A stretch of DNA of 64,000 nucleotides from Halorubrum hochsteinianum (GCF_023702125.1 NZ_CP098415.1:930001-994000), one strand, 5' to 3'. Positions 26,288-35,285 are shown, numbered from the stretch's first letter. The notes: generated by a model not told the origin, from the sequence alone. Translations and numbers: made by a program.

Positions 26288-27502
26288 ATGAGCACGCAAG
26301 CAATCGAGAGCCTCTCGGAGGACACGGTACGACGCATCGCGGACGAACGCGACGAGCCCGAGTGGCTCCGACAGACCCGTCTAGACGCGCTCGCCGCGTT
26401 GGAGACGGCGGAGCTGCCGGACGTCATCCAGACGCCCGGCCGCCGCTGGACCGATCTGGAGGCGCTGGACTTCGAGGCGCTCGTCGACCCGCTGAACCAG
26501 GCGGACGAGACCGAACGGACCGCGGGCGACGACGAGGTCGTCGTCCTCCCGTTCACCGAGGCGCTCGCCGAGTACGGCGACGTGATCGAGGCGAACTTCG
26601 GCTCCGTCCTCGACCCCGAACACAACTACCTCACGGCGCTTTCGGTCGCGCTGTTCACCACCGGCACGTTCGTCTACGTCCCCGAGGGCGTCGACGTCGA
26701 GGATGTGACGGTGCGCGCGGAGATGAACTCCCGCTCGCTTTTCAGCCAGACGCTCGTCGTCGCCGAGGAGTCCTCGTCGGTGACGATCCTCGAGTCGATC
26801 AAGACGGGTGAAAGCGAGGTCGCCGACGACCGGTACTTCTCGAACCTCGTCGAGGTCGTCGCGGGCGAGAACGCGAACGTCCAGTTCGGCTCGCTCCAGA
26901 ACCTCGACACCGACTCGTACACCTACTCGCTGAAGCGCGCCGTGACGGACACGTACGCGACGGTCGACTGGATCGAGAGCAACTTCGGCTCGAAGCTCAC
27001 CCGGTCGGACATCGAGACCGAACTCGACGGCGACGGCTCGGAGAGCCAGATCGTCGGGACGTTCTTCGGCACCGACGACCAGCACTTCGACATCAACGCC
27101 CGCGTCTGGCACCAGGCGGAGCAGACGACCGCCGACCTCGTCACGCGCGGCGTGCTCGACGACGTGGCCCGCTCGGTGTACGAGGGGGTTCAGGACGTCG
27201 GCGAGGACGCGTGGAACACCTCCAGCTACCAGCGCGAGAACACGCTGATGCTGTCGGACGACGCCGAAGCGGACGCGTCGCCGAAGCTGATCATCCACAA
27301 CCACGACACCGAGGCCTCGCACTCGGCGACGGTCGGACAGGTCGACGCCGAGGACCTGTTCTACCTAGAGAGCCGGTCGATCGACTCGCGGACGGCGCGG
27401 AACATGCTCGTCGAGGGCTTCTTCGTGCCCGTCTTAGAGGAGATCGCGGTCGACGAGTTCCGCGACGACGTCGAGGACCTCGTCGTCGAGCGGCTCCAGT
27501 AG
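26288..27502 (+). CDS. sufD: SufD, Fe-S cluster scaffold partner
   Basis: 404 residues, a diverged paralog of SufB: N-terminal helices with DEPEWLRQTRLDAL, beta-helix core (GTFVYVPEGVDVEDVTVRAEMNS) and C-terminal HNHDTEASHSATVGQVDAEDLFYLESRSIDSRTARNMLVEGFF. The His in the latter segment is at the place that takes part in iron acquisition in SufD proteins. Starts 1 nt after sufB; an oligo-T tract follows at 27532. Confidence 0.96.
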   Translation: MSTQAIESLSEDTVRRIADERDEPEWLRQTRLDALAALETAELPDVIQTPGRRWTDLEALDFEALVDPLNQADETERTAGDDEVVVLPFTEALAEYGDVIEANFGSVLDPEHNYLTALSVALFTTGTFVYVPEGVDVEDVTVRAEMNSRSLFSQTLVVAEESSSVTILESIKTGESEVADDRYFSNLVEVVAGENANVQFGSLQNLDTDSYTYSLKRAVTDTYATVDWIESNFGSKLTRSDIETELDGDGSESQIVGTFFGTDDQHFDINARVWHQAEQTTADLVTRGVLDDVARSVYEGVQDVGEDAWNTSSYQRENTLMLSDDAEADASPKLIIHNHDTEASHSATVGQVDAEDLFYLESRSIDSRTARNMLVEGFFVPVLEEIAVDEFRDDVEDLVVERLQ

Positions 27503-27531
27503 GCCGCCGGCATCGCTCGGCTCGGATCCGG

Positions 27532-27537
27532 TTTTTT
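27532..27537 (+). terminator. oligo-T terminator after sufD
   Basis: A run of six T within GGTTTTTTCGG, 30 nt downstream of the sufD stop, is the usual form of an archaeal intrinsic terminator. It separates sufCBD from the ferritin-like gene. Confidence 0.5.
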
Positions 27538-27587
27538 CGGCTGGCGCGGCGTTCCGGGAGTGGAGCGGTCGACCCGCGAGGGGAACC

Positions 27588-27595
27588 GCTTAAGA
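27588..27595 (+). promoter_or_regulatory. TATA box placing a start at the 13-codon upstream ORF
   Basis: GCTTAAGA about 28 nt upstream of ATG 27619, not of the ferritin-like start. It implies the mRNA begins at the small upstream ORF. Confidence 0.45.
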
Positions 27596-27618
27596 CCGCC
27601 CACGCCCGAGACGGAGGT

Positions 27619-27660
27619 ATGCGAACCCGCGTGTCGTACCGTCTCGGGTGGTCGCGGTGA
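27619..27660 (+). CDS. 13-residue leaderless upstream ORF
   Basis: ATG 27619 to TGA 27660 encodes MRTRVSYRLGWSR. The ATG stands at the expected transcription start given the TATA box at 27588, and the TGA overlaps GTG 27657 of the next gene (GTGA). It may exist to deliver terminating ribosomes to the GTG start of the ferritin-like gene rather than to make a functional peptide. Evidence is positional only. Confidence 0.4.
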   Translation: MRTRVSYRLGWSR

Positions 27661-28142
27661 GCGTGAGCCAGCGGGTCGCCTCCGACGACCAACTCGCGCG
27701 GCTGCTCCAGATCGGAATCGTCCTTGAGGAGGTCGTCGAAGCGCGAACGCACCGTCACTACCAGCAGTTGGACGCCGAACTCGACGCGGAGGTGGAGACG
27801 CTGCTCGCGGACGCGGCCGAGGAGTCGGCCGACCACCGCGAGCGGCTCGAGGGCCTCATCGAGGGGCTGGGCGTGGAGAGTGTCCCGTTCGGCGAGATCG
27901 AGTCGCTGGTCGACGCCCGCTACGGCCGGACGCGGCCGGAGGACTTCGACGACGTGTTGTACGACCAGCTGTGTAACGAGGAGACCGCCTACAAGTTCTA
28001 CGACGACCTCATCGAGGCGATCGAGGGGTCGGACGCGGTGTTCTCGATCGACCGCGAGGATCTGCTCACGACCCTGACGACGATCCGCGACGAGGAGGCC
28101 GAGGGAGTGCGCGAGGTCACGGAGGTCATGGAGCGCCGATGA
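27657..28142 (+). CDS. ferritin-like di-metal domain protein
   Basis: 161 residues from GTG 27657 (in-frame GTG 27648 is possible). Four-helix pattern: DDQLARLLQIGIVLEEVVEARTHRHYQQL (first helix with Glu), DAAEESADHRERLEGLIEGL (Glu...His), LYDQLCNEETAYKFYDDLIEAIE (Glu-Glu...Tyr) and TTLTTIRDEEAEGVREVTEVM (Glu-Glu). These are the carboxylate and His positions expected of a ferritin-like superfamily di-iron site. Haloarchaea carry this protein next to a DtxR-family gene, as here. A role in iron handling or oxidative defence is likely; it is too short and divergent to call Dps or ferritin. Confidence 0.8.
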   Translation: MSVSQRVASDDQLARLLQIGIVLEEVVEARTHRHYQQLDAELDAEVETLLADAAEESADHRERLEGLIEGLGVESVPFGEIESLVDARYGRTRPEDFDDVLYDQLCNEETAYKFYDDLIEAIEGSDAVFSIDREDLLTTLTTIRDEEAEGVREVTEVMERR

Positions 28143-28185
28143 ACCGGGCAGATGAGCCGACGACGAGCGCCGACGGAGGACAGCC

Positions 28186-28629
28186 GTGAACACCGCAGAT
28201 CAGTACCTCAAGACGATATACGTCGTACAGGACAGCGAAGACGGCCCCGCGTCGACCGGGTCGATAGCCGACGCGCTCGGCGTCAGCCCGGCCAGCGCCA
28301 ACGAGATGATCGGCAAGCTCGAGGAGCGCGGGCTCGCGGAACACGAGAAGTACAAGGGCGTCACGCTCACCGACGACGGCATCGTGCGGGCGCGAGACGC
28401 CCTCCAGACCTACTGTATCATCGAGCGGTTCCTCGCAAACGTCCTCGCGGTCGAGGACTTCCAAGCCGAGGCCCGCGAGCTTGAGGCGGTCATCGACGAC
28501 ACGGTCGCCGAGCGGCTCGACACGATCATCGACCGGCAGCCGGAGTGTCCGGACTGCTTCGACCCCGAGTCGGACGCCTGCGCGTGTCTGGAGATCGCGC
28601 CGACGCCGGTCGAACCCGAAAAGCAGTAG
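28186..28629 (+). CDS. divergent DtxR/SirR-family regulator with a C-terminal Cys cluster
   Basis: 147 residues from GTG. The winged helix (about 5-63: STGSIADALGVSPASANEMIGKLEERGL, wing YKGVTLTDDG) and the dimerisation helices match DtxR/MntR proteins, which repress iron or manganese uptake genes when metal-bound. By my alignment most ancillary/primary ligands are replaced: the His79, His98, Cys102 and His106 positions of DtxR are Tyr76, Gln93, Arg97 and Ala101, while Glu80 and Glu100 remain. The tail instead has Cys121, Cys124, Cys132 and Cys134 (CPDC...CAC), plus Cys77. It follows sufCBD and the ferritin-like gene. It may be an Fe-S or zinc-bound sensor rather than an Fe2+ sensor. Confidence 0.85.
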   Translation: MNTADQYLKTIYVVQDSEDGPASTGSIADALGVSPASANEMIGKLEERGLAEHEKYKGVTLTDDGIVRARDALQTYCIIERFLANVLAVEDFQAEARELEAVIDDTVAERLDTIIDRQPECPDCFDPESDACACLEIAPTPVEPEKQ

Positions 28630-28657
28630 CGACGGTCTCAGCGGTCCTTTTCGGGAT

Positions 28658-29908
28658 CTAGACGCCCGTCGAGTACCGCAGAATTCCGGCGATGCCGCCG
28701 AACGCGTCGAGCAACTGTTCGCCCTTCTCGAAGTCCGTGGAGATGAACTTCGTGTCCGTGCCGCGCTGTTCGGCGATGGCCATCAGGTGTTCGATGACGT
28801 CCTCGCGCTCGTCGACCTCGGCCGGCTCGCCGCACTCGCTACACTCGTGGTCCGGGGTCGAGTGCCGGGAGTCGATCACCTCGTACTCCTCGTGGCCGTT
28901 GGGGCACTCGTAGACGACGACGTCCGAGCGGAGGTCCTCCGAGATGAGGAGTCGGTCGACCGATCCCATGATCAGGTTCCGGCGGGTCTGTTCGAACCCG
29001 TAGGTCGCCTCCTCGCCGGTGTTGAGGTTCTCGAAGAACGTCTCCATGTCGCGTTTGTCCTCGACGATCTCCTGGTCGGCGAGCACCTCGCTGGCGTTGT
29101 CGACGAGGTCCTTCAGGCCGGACTCGTCGGTGTACGCGACGTCGAACTTGCCGAGGACCTTGTCCTGTAGCTCGTGGTGGAGGTAGTCGCCGTCGAGGAA
29201 CTCGTCTTTCGTCGGGGACGGGCCGCCGACGAGGATGCCGTCGAGCTCGTGGCGCTTGTCGACGAACAGGTCGTCGGCCATCCCCGCGACCTCCTGATAG
29301 AAGTTGTCGATCGCTTCGAGCCGCAGGCGGGCGAACCGCTGCGCGGACTGGCCCCCTTTCCGCTGTTTGCCGGGTACGAGCGAGGAGGCGGACTTGACCG
29401 GCTCGACGCGTTTCCCCTTCAGCCAGCCGACGTTCGCCTCGCGGCGGTCCAAGACGATGAGCCCGAAGAGCCCGGTGTCTTCGAGCATGTGTTCGAGCGG
29501 CTCGGTGAGGAACTCGGAGTCGCAGTGGTAGCGGAACGACGTCACCGGCTGCGGGGGCGACTCCAGCGTCCGGGTGACCATGTCGGTCTGGCCGCCGCCG
29601 GCGTCGATGGCCCCGGAGAAGATCACGATCCCGTTCTCCGGCGGGAAGGTGTCGTAGTAGCGCAGTCGGTCCTTGATCGAGGTGAGCGCGTCCTGAACGG
29701 CGGTCCGGGTCTGCTTGGACTTGATGTTCGACGCCTCGCTGTGCTCTTGGGTGACGTGGGCCACCACGTCGGATATCTGCTTGTCCTCGGGGATGTAGAT
29801 GGTGACGAGCTGGGTGCCGGAGCCCTCGAAGTCTTTGAGTTCCTCGATCACCTTGCGGAACTCGTACTTCCGGCGGTCCTCGTTCGCCTCCTGTGCGTCG
29901 CTACTCAT
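28658..29908 (-). CDS. prf1: peptide chain release factor aRF1
   Basis: 416 residues, typical for aRF1. N-domain stop-codon motif NIKS at 61-64, middle-domain GGQ at 185-187 (KGGQSAQRF) that triggers peptidyl-tRNA hydrolysis, and a C-domain with a zinc-ribbon-like segment CPNGHEEYE...CSECGEP. It recognises all three stop codons and works with aEF1A-type GTPase and ABCE1. Convergent with the DtxR-family gene; its own promoter lies after 29908. Confidence 0.97.
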   Translation of the reverse strand: MSSDAQEANEDRRKYEFRKVIEELKDFEGSGTQLVTIYIPEDKQISDVVAHVTQEHSEASNIKSKQTRTAVQDALTSIKDRLRYYDTFPPENGIVIFSGAIDAGGGQTDMVTRTLESPPQPVTSFRYHCDSEFLTEPLEHMLEDTGLFGLIVLDRREANVGWLKGKRVEPVKSASSLVPGKQRKGGQSAQRFARLRLEAIDNFYQEVAGMADDLFVDKRHELDGILVGGPSPTKDEFLDGDYLHHELQDKVLGKFDVAYTDESGLKDLVDNASEVLADQEIVEDKRDMETFFENLNTGEEATYGFEQTRRNLIMGSVDRLLISEDLRSDVVVYECPNGHEEYEVIDSRHSTPDHECSECGEPAEVDEREDVIEHLMAIAEQRGTDTKFISTDFEKGEQLLDAFGGIAGILRYSTGV

Positions 29909-30019
29909 TGTCGAAACTACGGCGGCGTGCCGGTAAGTAAGCTTTGACCTGCGAGACGCGTCGCCCAGGAAACGGGGCGGAGGGGACGGAAGTTCGGGGG
30001 CGAGGCGGTCCGGAGGGGG

Positions 30020-31828
30020 TTACATCGACTCCGGCGCGTCGACGCCCAGCACGTCAAGCGCGTTCGCCATCGTGTGCTTCGCGGCCGCGACGACCGCGAG
30101 GCGGGCGGCGCGCAGGTCGTCCGTCTCGGCGGTCACGACCGGGCACTCGCGGTAGAACGCGTTGTAGGCGTCGGCGAACTCGCGGGTGAACGTCGCGATC
30201 GTGTGGGGCTCCAAGTCCTCCGCGGCGGCCTCGATCACCGCGGGGAACCGCGCGACCTCGCGGAGGAGGTCGCGGGCCGCGTCGGTCTCGAGGTCGCTCG
30301 CGTCCACGTCGAGCGCGTCGGCGTCGACCGCGCCGTCGGCGTCCGCCGTCACGACCGGCACGTCGATCCCGGCGGCCGCGGCCTCGCTCAGGATGCCGGC
30401 GCAGCGCGCGTGGACGTACTGGACGAACGGGGCGGACTGCGCCTCGAAGTCGAGCGCGTCCTCCCACTCGAAGGTGATCGCCTTCGCGGGCTGTTTGGAG
30501 ACGATGTCGTACCGGACCGCGCCGATCCCGACCTGATGAGCGATGCGCTCGACGTCCGCCTCGGTGAGGTCGTCGTCGCGGATCCGGTCGTCCATCCGGG
30601 ACTCGACGGCGTCGCGGGCGCGGTCGATCGCCTCGTCGAGCAGGTCGTCGAGCATCACGCCGGTCCCCCGGCGGGTGGACATCTTCCCGTCGGGGAGGTT
30701 GACGTACGAGTAGATGACGTTGCCGAGGCGGTCGGTGTCGTTGCCGAGCAGTTCGAGCGTCGCGTCCAGTTGGTCGGCCTGGAGCTTGTGGTCCTCGCCG
30801 AGGACGGTGACCGCGCGGTCGTAGTTCGCGAACTTCCACTCGTGGTGAGCCAGGTCGCGGGTGGTGTAGAGGCTCGTGTCGTCCGAGCGCAGGAAGACGA
30901 GGTTCTTATCGATCCCCCACTCGTCGAGTTCGAGCTGCCAGGCGTCCTCCTCGTAGACGGCCTGATCGGTCTCTTTGAGCCGCTCGGCGACGTCGTCCGT
31001 CGAGCCGTCGCGCATGAACCGCGTCTCCTTGACGAACTCGTCGAACTCGGCGGGCAGGCGGGCGAGACAGTCCTTCATGCCGCCGAGGACGGTGTCGACG
31101 ACCTCGCCGACGCGCTCGTAGGTCTCCTCGTCGCCGGCTTCGAGCCCCTGAAGGATCGACTGGATCTCCGCTTCGGCCGCCTCGACGGCGTCCTCGTCGG
31201 CCTCCTCCAGGTAGGCGTTCCCCTTCCGGTAGTAGCGCACGAGGTCGTACTCGGCGCGGTCGCGGGCGGGCGCTTCGTCGAGGTCGGCCTCGTCGAACCG
31301 CTCGTAGGCCCACGTGAACACCGCCATCTGCCGGCCGGCGTCGTTGACGTAGTAGTGGCGGTCGACGTCGTAGCCGGCGTATTCGAGGAGGTTCGCCACC
31401 GCGTCGCCGACGATGGGGTTCCGGGCGCGGCCGACGTGGACCGGCCCCGTCGGGTTCGCGCTCGTGTGTTCGACCACGACGGAGGTCTCCCTGTCGGGGA
31501 GCGCGCCGTAGCCGGCGTCGGCGGCCGCCGCGTCGAGCGTGTCGGCGAGGTAGCGCGCGTTCGCGTGGAAGTTGACGTACGGGCCGGCGGTGTCGACCGA
31601 CGCGACGTAGTCGGTCCCAGAGACGTTGACGGCCTCGGCGACCGTCGCCGCGACGTTCGGGGGGGCGTCCCCGACCTCGCCGGCGAGTCGGAAGGCGACG
31701 CTGGAGGCGAGCGTCGCGTCCATCTCCTCCGGCGGGCGTTCGATGCCGAGGTCGTCGGTCGGGAGGTCGAGGTCGGCGAGCGCCGCTTCGACCGCGGCCT
31801 CGACCTCCGACCGGAACTGCCTGAACAT
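30020..31828 (-). CDS. argS: arginyl-tRNA synthetase
   Basis: 602 residues. Class I signature HVGR at 131-134 (HIGH equivalent) and KMSTRRGTG (KMSKR equivalent). N-terminal tRNA-binding domain ([17 protein letters not shown]..., GPYVNFHAN) and C-terminal anticodon-binding helical domain ending in DALRVLGV-like sequence ([14 protein letters not shown]). It charges tRNA-Arg. Single gene, followed downstream by aRF1; its upstream region contains a repeat element. Confidence 0.97.
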   Translation of the reverse strand: MFRQFRSEVEAAVEAALADLDLPTDDLGIERPPEEMDATLASSVAFRLAGEVGDAPPNVAATVAEAVNVSGTDYVASVDTAGPYVNFHANARYLADTLDAAAADAGYGALPDRETSVVVEHTSANPTGPVHVGRARNPIVGDAVANLLEYAGYDVDRHYYVNDAGRQMAVFTWAYERFDEADLDEAPARDRAEYDLVRYYRKGNAYLEEADEDAVEAAEAEIQSILQGLEAGDEETYERVGEVVDTVLGGMKDCLARLPAEFDEFVKETRFMRDGSTDDVAERLKETDQAVYEEDAWQLELDEWGIDKNLVFLRSDDTSLYTTRDLAHHEWKFANYDRAVTVLGEDHKLQADQLDATLELLGNDTDRLGNVIYSYVNLPDGKMSTRRGTGVMLDDLLDEAIDRARDAVESRMDDRIRDDDLTEADVERIAHQVGIGAVRYDIVSKQPAKAITFEWEDALDFEAQSAPFVQYVHARCAGILSEAAAAGIDVPVVTADADGAVDADALDVDASDLETDAARDLLREVARFPAVIEAAAEDLEPHTIATFTREFADAYNAFYRECPVVTAETDDLRAARLAVVAAAKHTMANALDVLGVDAPESM

Positions 31829-31910
31829 ACCGTCCGTTCGACGGGCGGGTTAAAAGGCCCTTCCGAAGCGGCTCGGCGCGGAATGACGGACACTACGAGA
31901 CCGGCCGACC

Positions 31911-32203
31911 TGCGGTGGCGTCGTCGGCGGCTCCGCCGCCGGCTGCCAGAGGCGCGTCGCGCCTCACTGCGCGCCTGCGAGCGGTCGCCCCCGCCGACCG
32001 CGACGCAGCGCCGCGCGAGGGAGTCGGCCGACCGTAGGGAGGCCGACGAGGTTGGGGAGGCGTGAGGTGCCGTGCGGAGCGGTATGGGGCGGGACTCGAA
32101 GGGCCAGTCGCGAGGCGGGCAGAGGTGACGTAAGGACCACAGCGAGTGAGCGAAGCGAACGAGCGAGGACCGCAACGAGCGTCTGCCCGCCTCGCGACTG
32201 GGG
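31911..32203. repeat. multi-hairpin intergenic element, copy 1
   Basis: GC-rich stretch without a credible gene, sharing ordered blocks with 38382-38670: TGCGGTGGCG, GGCTGCCAGAGG, GCCTGCGAGCGGTCGCC, TTGGGGAGGCGTGAGGTGC (C for the second T in copy 2), GACGTAAG and GAGCGAAGCGA. It holds several inverted repeats: 31925-31931 with 31935-31941; 32023-32029 with 32041-32047; and a perfect 20-bp pair, 32104-32123 with 32182-32201. Stems occur at matching places in copy 2 but with different sequences. Open frames here are GC-driven shadows. A tandem repeat array follows directly. Confidence 0.75.
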
Positions 32204-32480
32204 CTTCGGTGGTCGCAGTCACGGAGGTACTCTCAGCGAAACCACTCACGTACAGCCGAGCGGCTGGGGCTTCGGTGGTCGCAGTCACGGAGGTACTCTC
32301 AGCGAAACCACTCACGTACAGCCGAGCGGCTGGGGCTTCGGTGGTCGCAGTCACGGAGGTACTCTCAGCGAAACCACTCACGTACAGCCGAGCGGCTGGG
32401 GCTTCGGTGGTCGCAGTCACGGAGGTACTCTCAGCGAAACCACTCACGTACAGCCGAGCGGCTGGGGCTTCGGCGGTCTC
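32198..32480. repeat. 66-bp tandem repeat array (about 4.3 copies)
   Basis: Four near-perfect copies at 32198-32263, 32264-32329, 32330-32395 and 32396-32461, then a partial degenerate copy to about 32480. The unit begins CTGGGGCTTCGGTGGTCGC and ends CACGTACAGCCGAGCGG or a close variant. 66 is a multiple of three, which produces spurious repeat ORFs on both strands. The array starts inside the right arm of the large hairpin. Copy 2 of the element has a single related unit of about 51 bp at the same place. Confidence 0.95.
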
Positions 32481-32534
32481 GGTTACAGCGTCGATCTCGA
32501 CGAAAACAGTCCCGTACTGCCGGTCGTCCGCGTC

Positions 32535-33470
32535 TCAGTCGACGATCCCCTCGATCAGCTCGCGCGCGCTCCGCCGGACCGCATCGTCGCTCTCGATCGA
32601 GGGCTCCCAACCCAGATCGACCAGCTTCTCGATCGACAGCCGCATCTTCGGCACGTCGCCCGTCCAGCCGCGGTCGCCGCCCGTGTAGGAGTACTCGGGG
32701 TCGACGCCCAGCTCCTCGCTGACGATGTCGGCAATCTGGGTCACCGAGGTCGTCGTCCGCGTCCCGAGGTTGTAGACGTTGTACTCGTCGTCCGCGTGCT
32801 CGACGACGTGCTGGATGGCGTCGACGCACTCGGTGACGTGCATGTACGACTTCTCCTGTCTGCCGTCGCCGAGGATCTCGAGTTCCGTCGGGTCCTCGTC
32901 GAGTTTCTGGATGAAGTCGGGGATCACGTTCCCGCGCTGGTGCGGGCCGACGATGTTCGCGAAGCGGAACACCCACGACTGAATCCCGTACGAGTGGGCG
33001 TGCGTCGAGATCAGTCCCTCGTCGGCGAGCTTCGAGGAGCCGTAGATCGAGATGGGTTCGGGGGGGGCGTAGTCCTCCGGAGTCGGCCGGGGAGCCTCAC
33101 CGTACACGGTCGACGAGGAGGTGAACGCGAACCGGTCGATCCCGGCCTCGCGCATCCGGTCTAAGACGTTGTACGTCATCTCCGTGTTCTCCTCGAAGAG
33201 GACACGGTCGTCGTCGTAGTTCGTGTCCGTGTACGCCGCGAAGTGGAAGACGGCGTCGAGGTCGTCGGTGACCGCGTGGGCGACGTCGTCGGGGTCGGTC
33301 AGGTCCGCCCCGACGAACGCGGCCCCGTCCGGCACGCGGTCGCGGGTCCCCTTCGAGAGGTCGTCGGCGACGCGGACGGTCGCCCCGCGGTCGAGCAGGC
33401 TCGCGGCGAGGTGGCTTCCGACCAGCCCGGCTCCGCCGGTGACGAGGACGCGCGAATCGGCGAGGTTCAT
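32535..33470 (-). CDS. NAD-dependent nucleotide-sugar epimerase/dehydratase (GalE-like)
   Basis: 311 residues from ATG 33470; the much longer open frame upstream is a shadow of the permease gene. Extended SDR: Rossmann loop VTGGAGLVGSHLA, Ser/Thr triad SSSTVYGEA, catalytic YGSSK (Tyr-x-x-x-Lys) and the substrate-side FRFANIVGPHQRGNVIPDFIQKL. It likely acts on a UDP- or dTDP-sugar (4-epimerase or 4,6-dehydratase class). It faces away from the iron-box cluster but is surrounded by glycosyltransferases, so it may supply an activated sugar to them. The exact sugar cannot be read from sequence. Confidence 0.88.
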   Translation of the reverse strand: MNLADSRVLVTGGAGLVGSHLAASLLDRGATVRVADDLSKGTRDRVPDGAAFVGADLTDPDDVAHAVTDDLDAVFHFAAYTDTNYDDDRVLFEENTEMTYNVLDRMREAGIDRFAFTSSSTVYGEAPRPTPEDYAPPEPISIYGSSKLADEGLISTHAHSYGIQSWVFRFANIVGPHQRGNVIPDFIQKLDEDPTELEILGDGRQEKSYMHVTECVDAIQHVVEHADDEYNVYNLGTRTTTSVTQIADIVSEELGVDPEYSYTGGDRGWTGDVPKMRLSIEKLVDLGWEPSIESDDAVRRSARELIEGIVD

Positions 33471-33574
33471 ACCGGTCCGTCGGCGGTGGCGGGTAAGTAC
33501 GTGTGGGATCGCGAGCGCGGTCGGTGGCGCTCGCTTCGGAGCGCGGTCGTTCGTCCGGGCGGAAGACCGGCGTG

Positions 33575-35185
33575 TTACAGCCCCTCTTGCCCGCCCTCCT
33601 GCGAGAGGAGGACGACCATCGAGAGCCCGGAGATGACGAGCAGGATCAGCGTCGGCACCACCGCGTACTGGTACAGCGCTGACGCCTGTGCGCGCCAGAT
33701 CTGGGTGACGATCGTCTCGAACCCGGAGGGGCGGAGGATCAGCGTGACGGGGAGTTCCTTCATCGCGGTGAGGAACACGAGGGCAGCGCCGGCGACGATT
33801 CCCGACCGGGTGAGCGGGAGCGTGACCCGCTTGAACGCCCCCATCGAGGACTCGCCGAGCGTCCGGCCCGCCTCCACGAGCCGGGGGTCGACCTGGAGGA
33901 TCGACGTGCGGCTCGACCCGACCGCCTGCGGGAGGAAGCGCACGACGTACGCGAACACGAGGAGCGGCAGCGTCTGGTAGATCCACGGCAGGTAGCCGGA
34001 GCCGAAGTAGACGAGCGCCAGCGCGAGGACGATACCGGGCACCGCGAAGCCGACGTACGTCGCGCGCTCGAAGAGGACGGCGAGCCGCGAGTCGTGGTTC
34101 GCGGCGAAGTACGCGATGGGGATCGCCGCCAGCGCGGCGACGACCGCCGCCGCGAGCGACACCGACAGCGAGTTGAGGACGTAGACCGGCTCGAACGCCA
34201 TCGACGGGCGGCGGCCCGCCTCCGACCGGAGCAGCCACAGGCCGAGGATCCACAGCGGGACGAGGAGCGCGAGCCCGGACACCCCCGCGGGCAGGAGCGT
34301 CGCCGGCCACCGGAGCCGGCCGAGCGACACCCGGTCGTCGGTGCGGCCCGCGTCGTCGCCGTGCGAGGACGCGTCGGAGCGCACGAGCCACTCCAGCGCG
34401 AGCACGAACAGGACGACGACGAGCAGCTGTAAGGAGAGCAGCGCGGCGTAGTCGCTCCCGAAGGAGTTGTACTCGACGTATATCTGCCGGGTGAACACCG
34501 ACAGCCGCATGATCGACGGCGTCCCGAAGTCGGAGACCGCGTACAGCGCCGCGAGCAGCGACCCGGCGGCGATCGCCGGGCGGATCGCGGGCAGCGTCAC
34601 CCGGCGGAACGACGCGAGGCGACCGTGGTTCAGCGTCCGCGCCGCCTCCAACAGCGTGGTGTCGAACGACAGCAGCGCGGCCCGCGTCGTCAGGTAGACG
34701 TAGGGGTACGTGTACAGCGTGATGACGAGTATCGACCCGGGGAGGCCGTATATCTCCGGAACCCGCTCGATCCCGAGCGGCGAGAGAATCTCGTGGAACT
34801 CCCCGCGGGGGCCGAACGCGGAGACGAACGAGAACGCGCCGACGTAGCTGGGCACGACGAGCGGGAGCGCGGCCGCCACCGCCCAGAACCGCCGGAACGG
34901 GAGGTCGGTCCGGGCGGTGAGGTACGCGAGCGGGACGCCGATCGCGATCGACAGCGTCGTGACGCCGACCATCAGGAGGAGGCTGTTGACGACGGTCTCG
35001 GCGGTGCGGATGCTGAGGGTGAGTTCGACGGCGCGCGCGGGATCGACGGTGACCGCCTCGATCACGAGCCACGCCAGCGGGAAGACGAGGACGGCCGCGA
35101 TCGCCGCACACAGCAGCGTCAGCCCCAGCGGTACTCGGTCCTCCCCGTCGGTCAGCCGGTCGCGGATCCGGGTTATCGGGCTCAT
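33575..35185 (-). CDS. Fe(III)-type ABC transporter permease (fused two-domain, FbpB/SfuB-like)
   Basis: 536 residues from ATG 35185. About 12 membrane segments in two homologous halves, each with an EAA loop that contacts the ATPase: EAARTLNHGRLASFRRVTLP and EAGRTLGESSMGAFKRVTLP. The fused arrangement is typical of ferric-iron uptake permeases. The matching Tat-exported binding protein is at 41038-42162. No ABC ATPase gene is in the window, so that subunit must be encoded elsewhere. The iron-box palindrome at 35264-35279 lies about 80 nt upstream, between this gene and the divergent GMC pair. Confidence 0.92.
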   Translation of the reverse strand: MSPITRIRDRLTDGEDRVPLGLTLLCAAIAAVLVFPLAWLVIEAVTVDPARAVELTLSIRTAETVVNSLLLMVGVTTLSIAIGVPLAYLTARTDLPFRRFWAVAAALPLVVPSYVGAFSFVSAFGPRGEFHEILSPLGIERVPEIYGLPGSILVITLYTYPYVYLTTRAALLSFDTTLLEAARTLNHGRLASFRRVTLPAIRPAIAAGSLLAALYAVSDFGTPSIMRLSVFTRQIYVEYNSFGSDYAALLSLQLLVVVLFVLALEWLVRSDASSHGDDAGRTDDRVSLGRLRWPATLLPAGVSGLALLVPLWILGLWLLRSEAGRRPSMAFEPVYVLNSLSVSLAAAVVAALAAIPIAYFAANHDSRLAVLFERATYVGFAVPGIVLALALVYFGSGYLPWIYQTLPLLVFAYVVRFLPQAVGSSRTSILQVDPRLVEAGRTLGESSMGAFKRVTLPLTRSGIVAGAALVFLTAMKELPVTLILRPSGFETIVTQIWRAQASALYQYAVVPTLILLVISGLSMVVLLSQEGGQEGL

Positions 35186-35255
35186 GGTCGGGGACGCCTG
35201 TCGGTCGAAGGATGGACGCAACCGCCGTTAGGGGTTCCGATCGCGCTCCGACGGA

Positions 35256-35279
35256 TATATTAATTTAGGGCTGCCTAAA
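35256..35279. promoter_or_regulatory. TATA box plus iron-box operator 1 (TTTAGGGCTGCCTAAA)
   Basis: ATATATTA at 35256-35263 is directly followed by TTTAGGGCTGCCTAAA at 35264-35279, ending 6 nt before ATG 35286. Arms TTTAGG/CCTAAA are perfect. A bound repressor would cover the transcription start of the GMC operon; the divergent permease may share it. Confidence 0.75.
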
Positions 35280-35285
35280 ACCTCT

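Noticed and set aside
31829-32534. CRISPR array at the tandem repeats
   Set aside because: The repeats are contiguous 66-bp units without variable spacers and no cas gene is nearby.
32052-33164. Open frames with a 22-residue repeat over the 66-bp array, on both strands
   Set aside because: The repeat period is a multiple of three, which keeps all frames open; the peptides have no plausible start, promoter or family, and one runs antisense through the epimerase gene.
32535-35111. 858-codon open frame apparently fusing the epimerase to an upstream domain
   Set aside because: The upstream part is a shadow of the ABC permease in another frame; the true epimerase starts at 33470.
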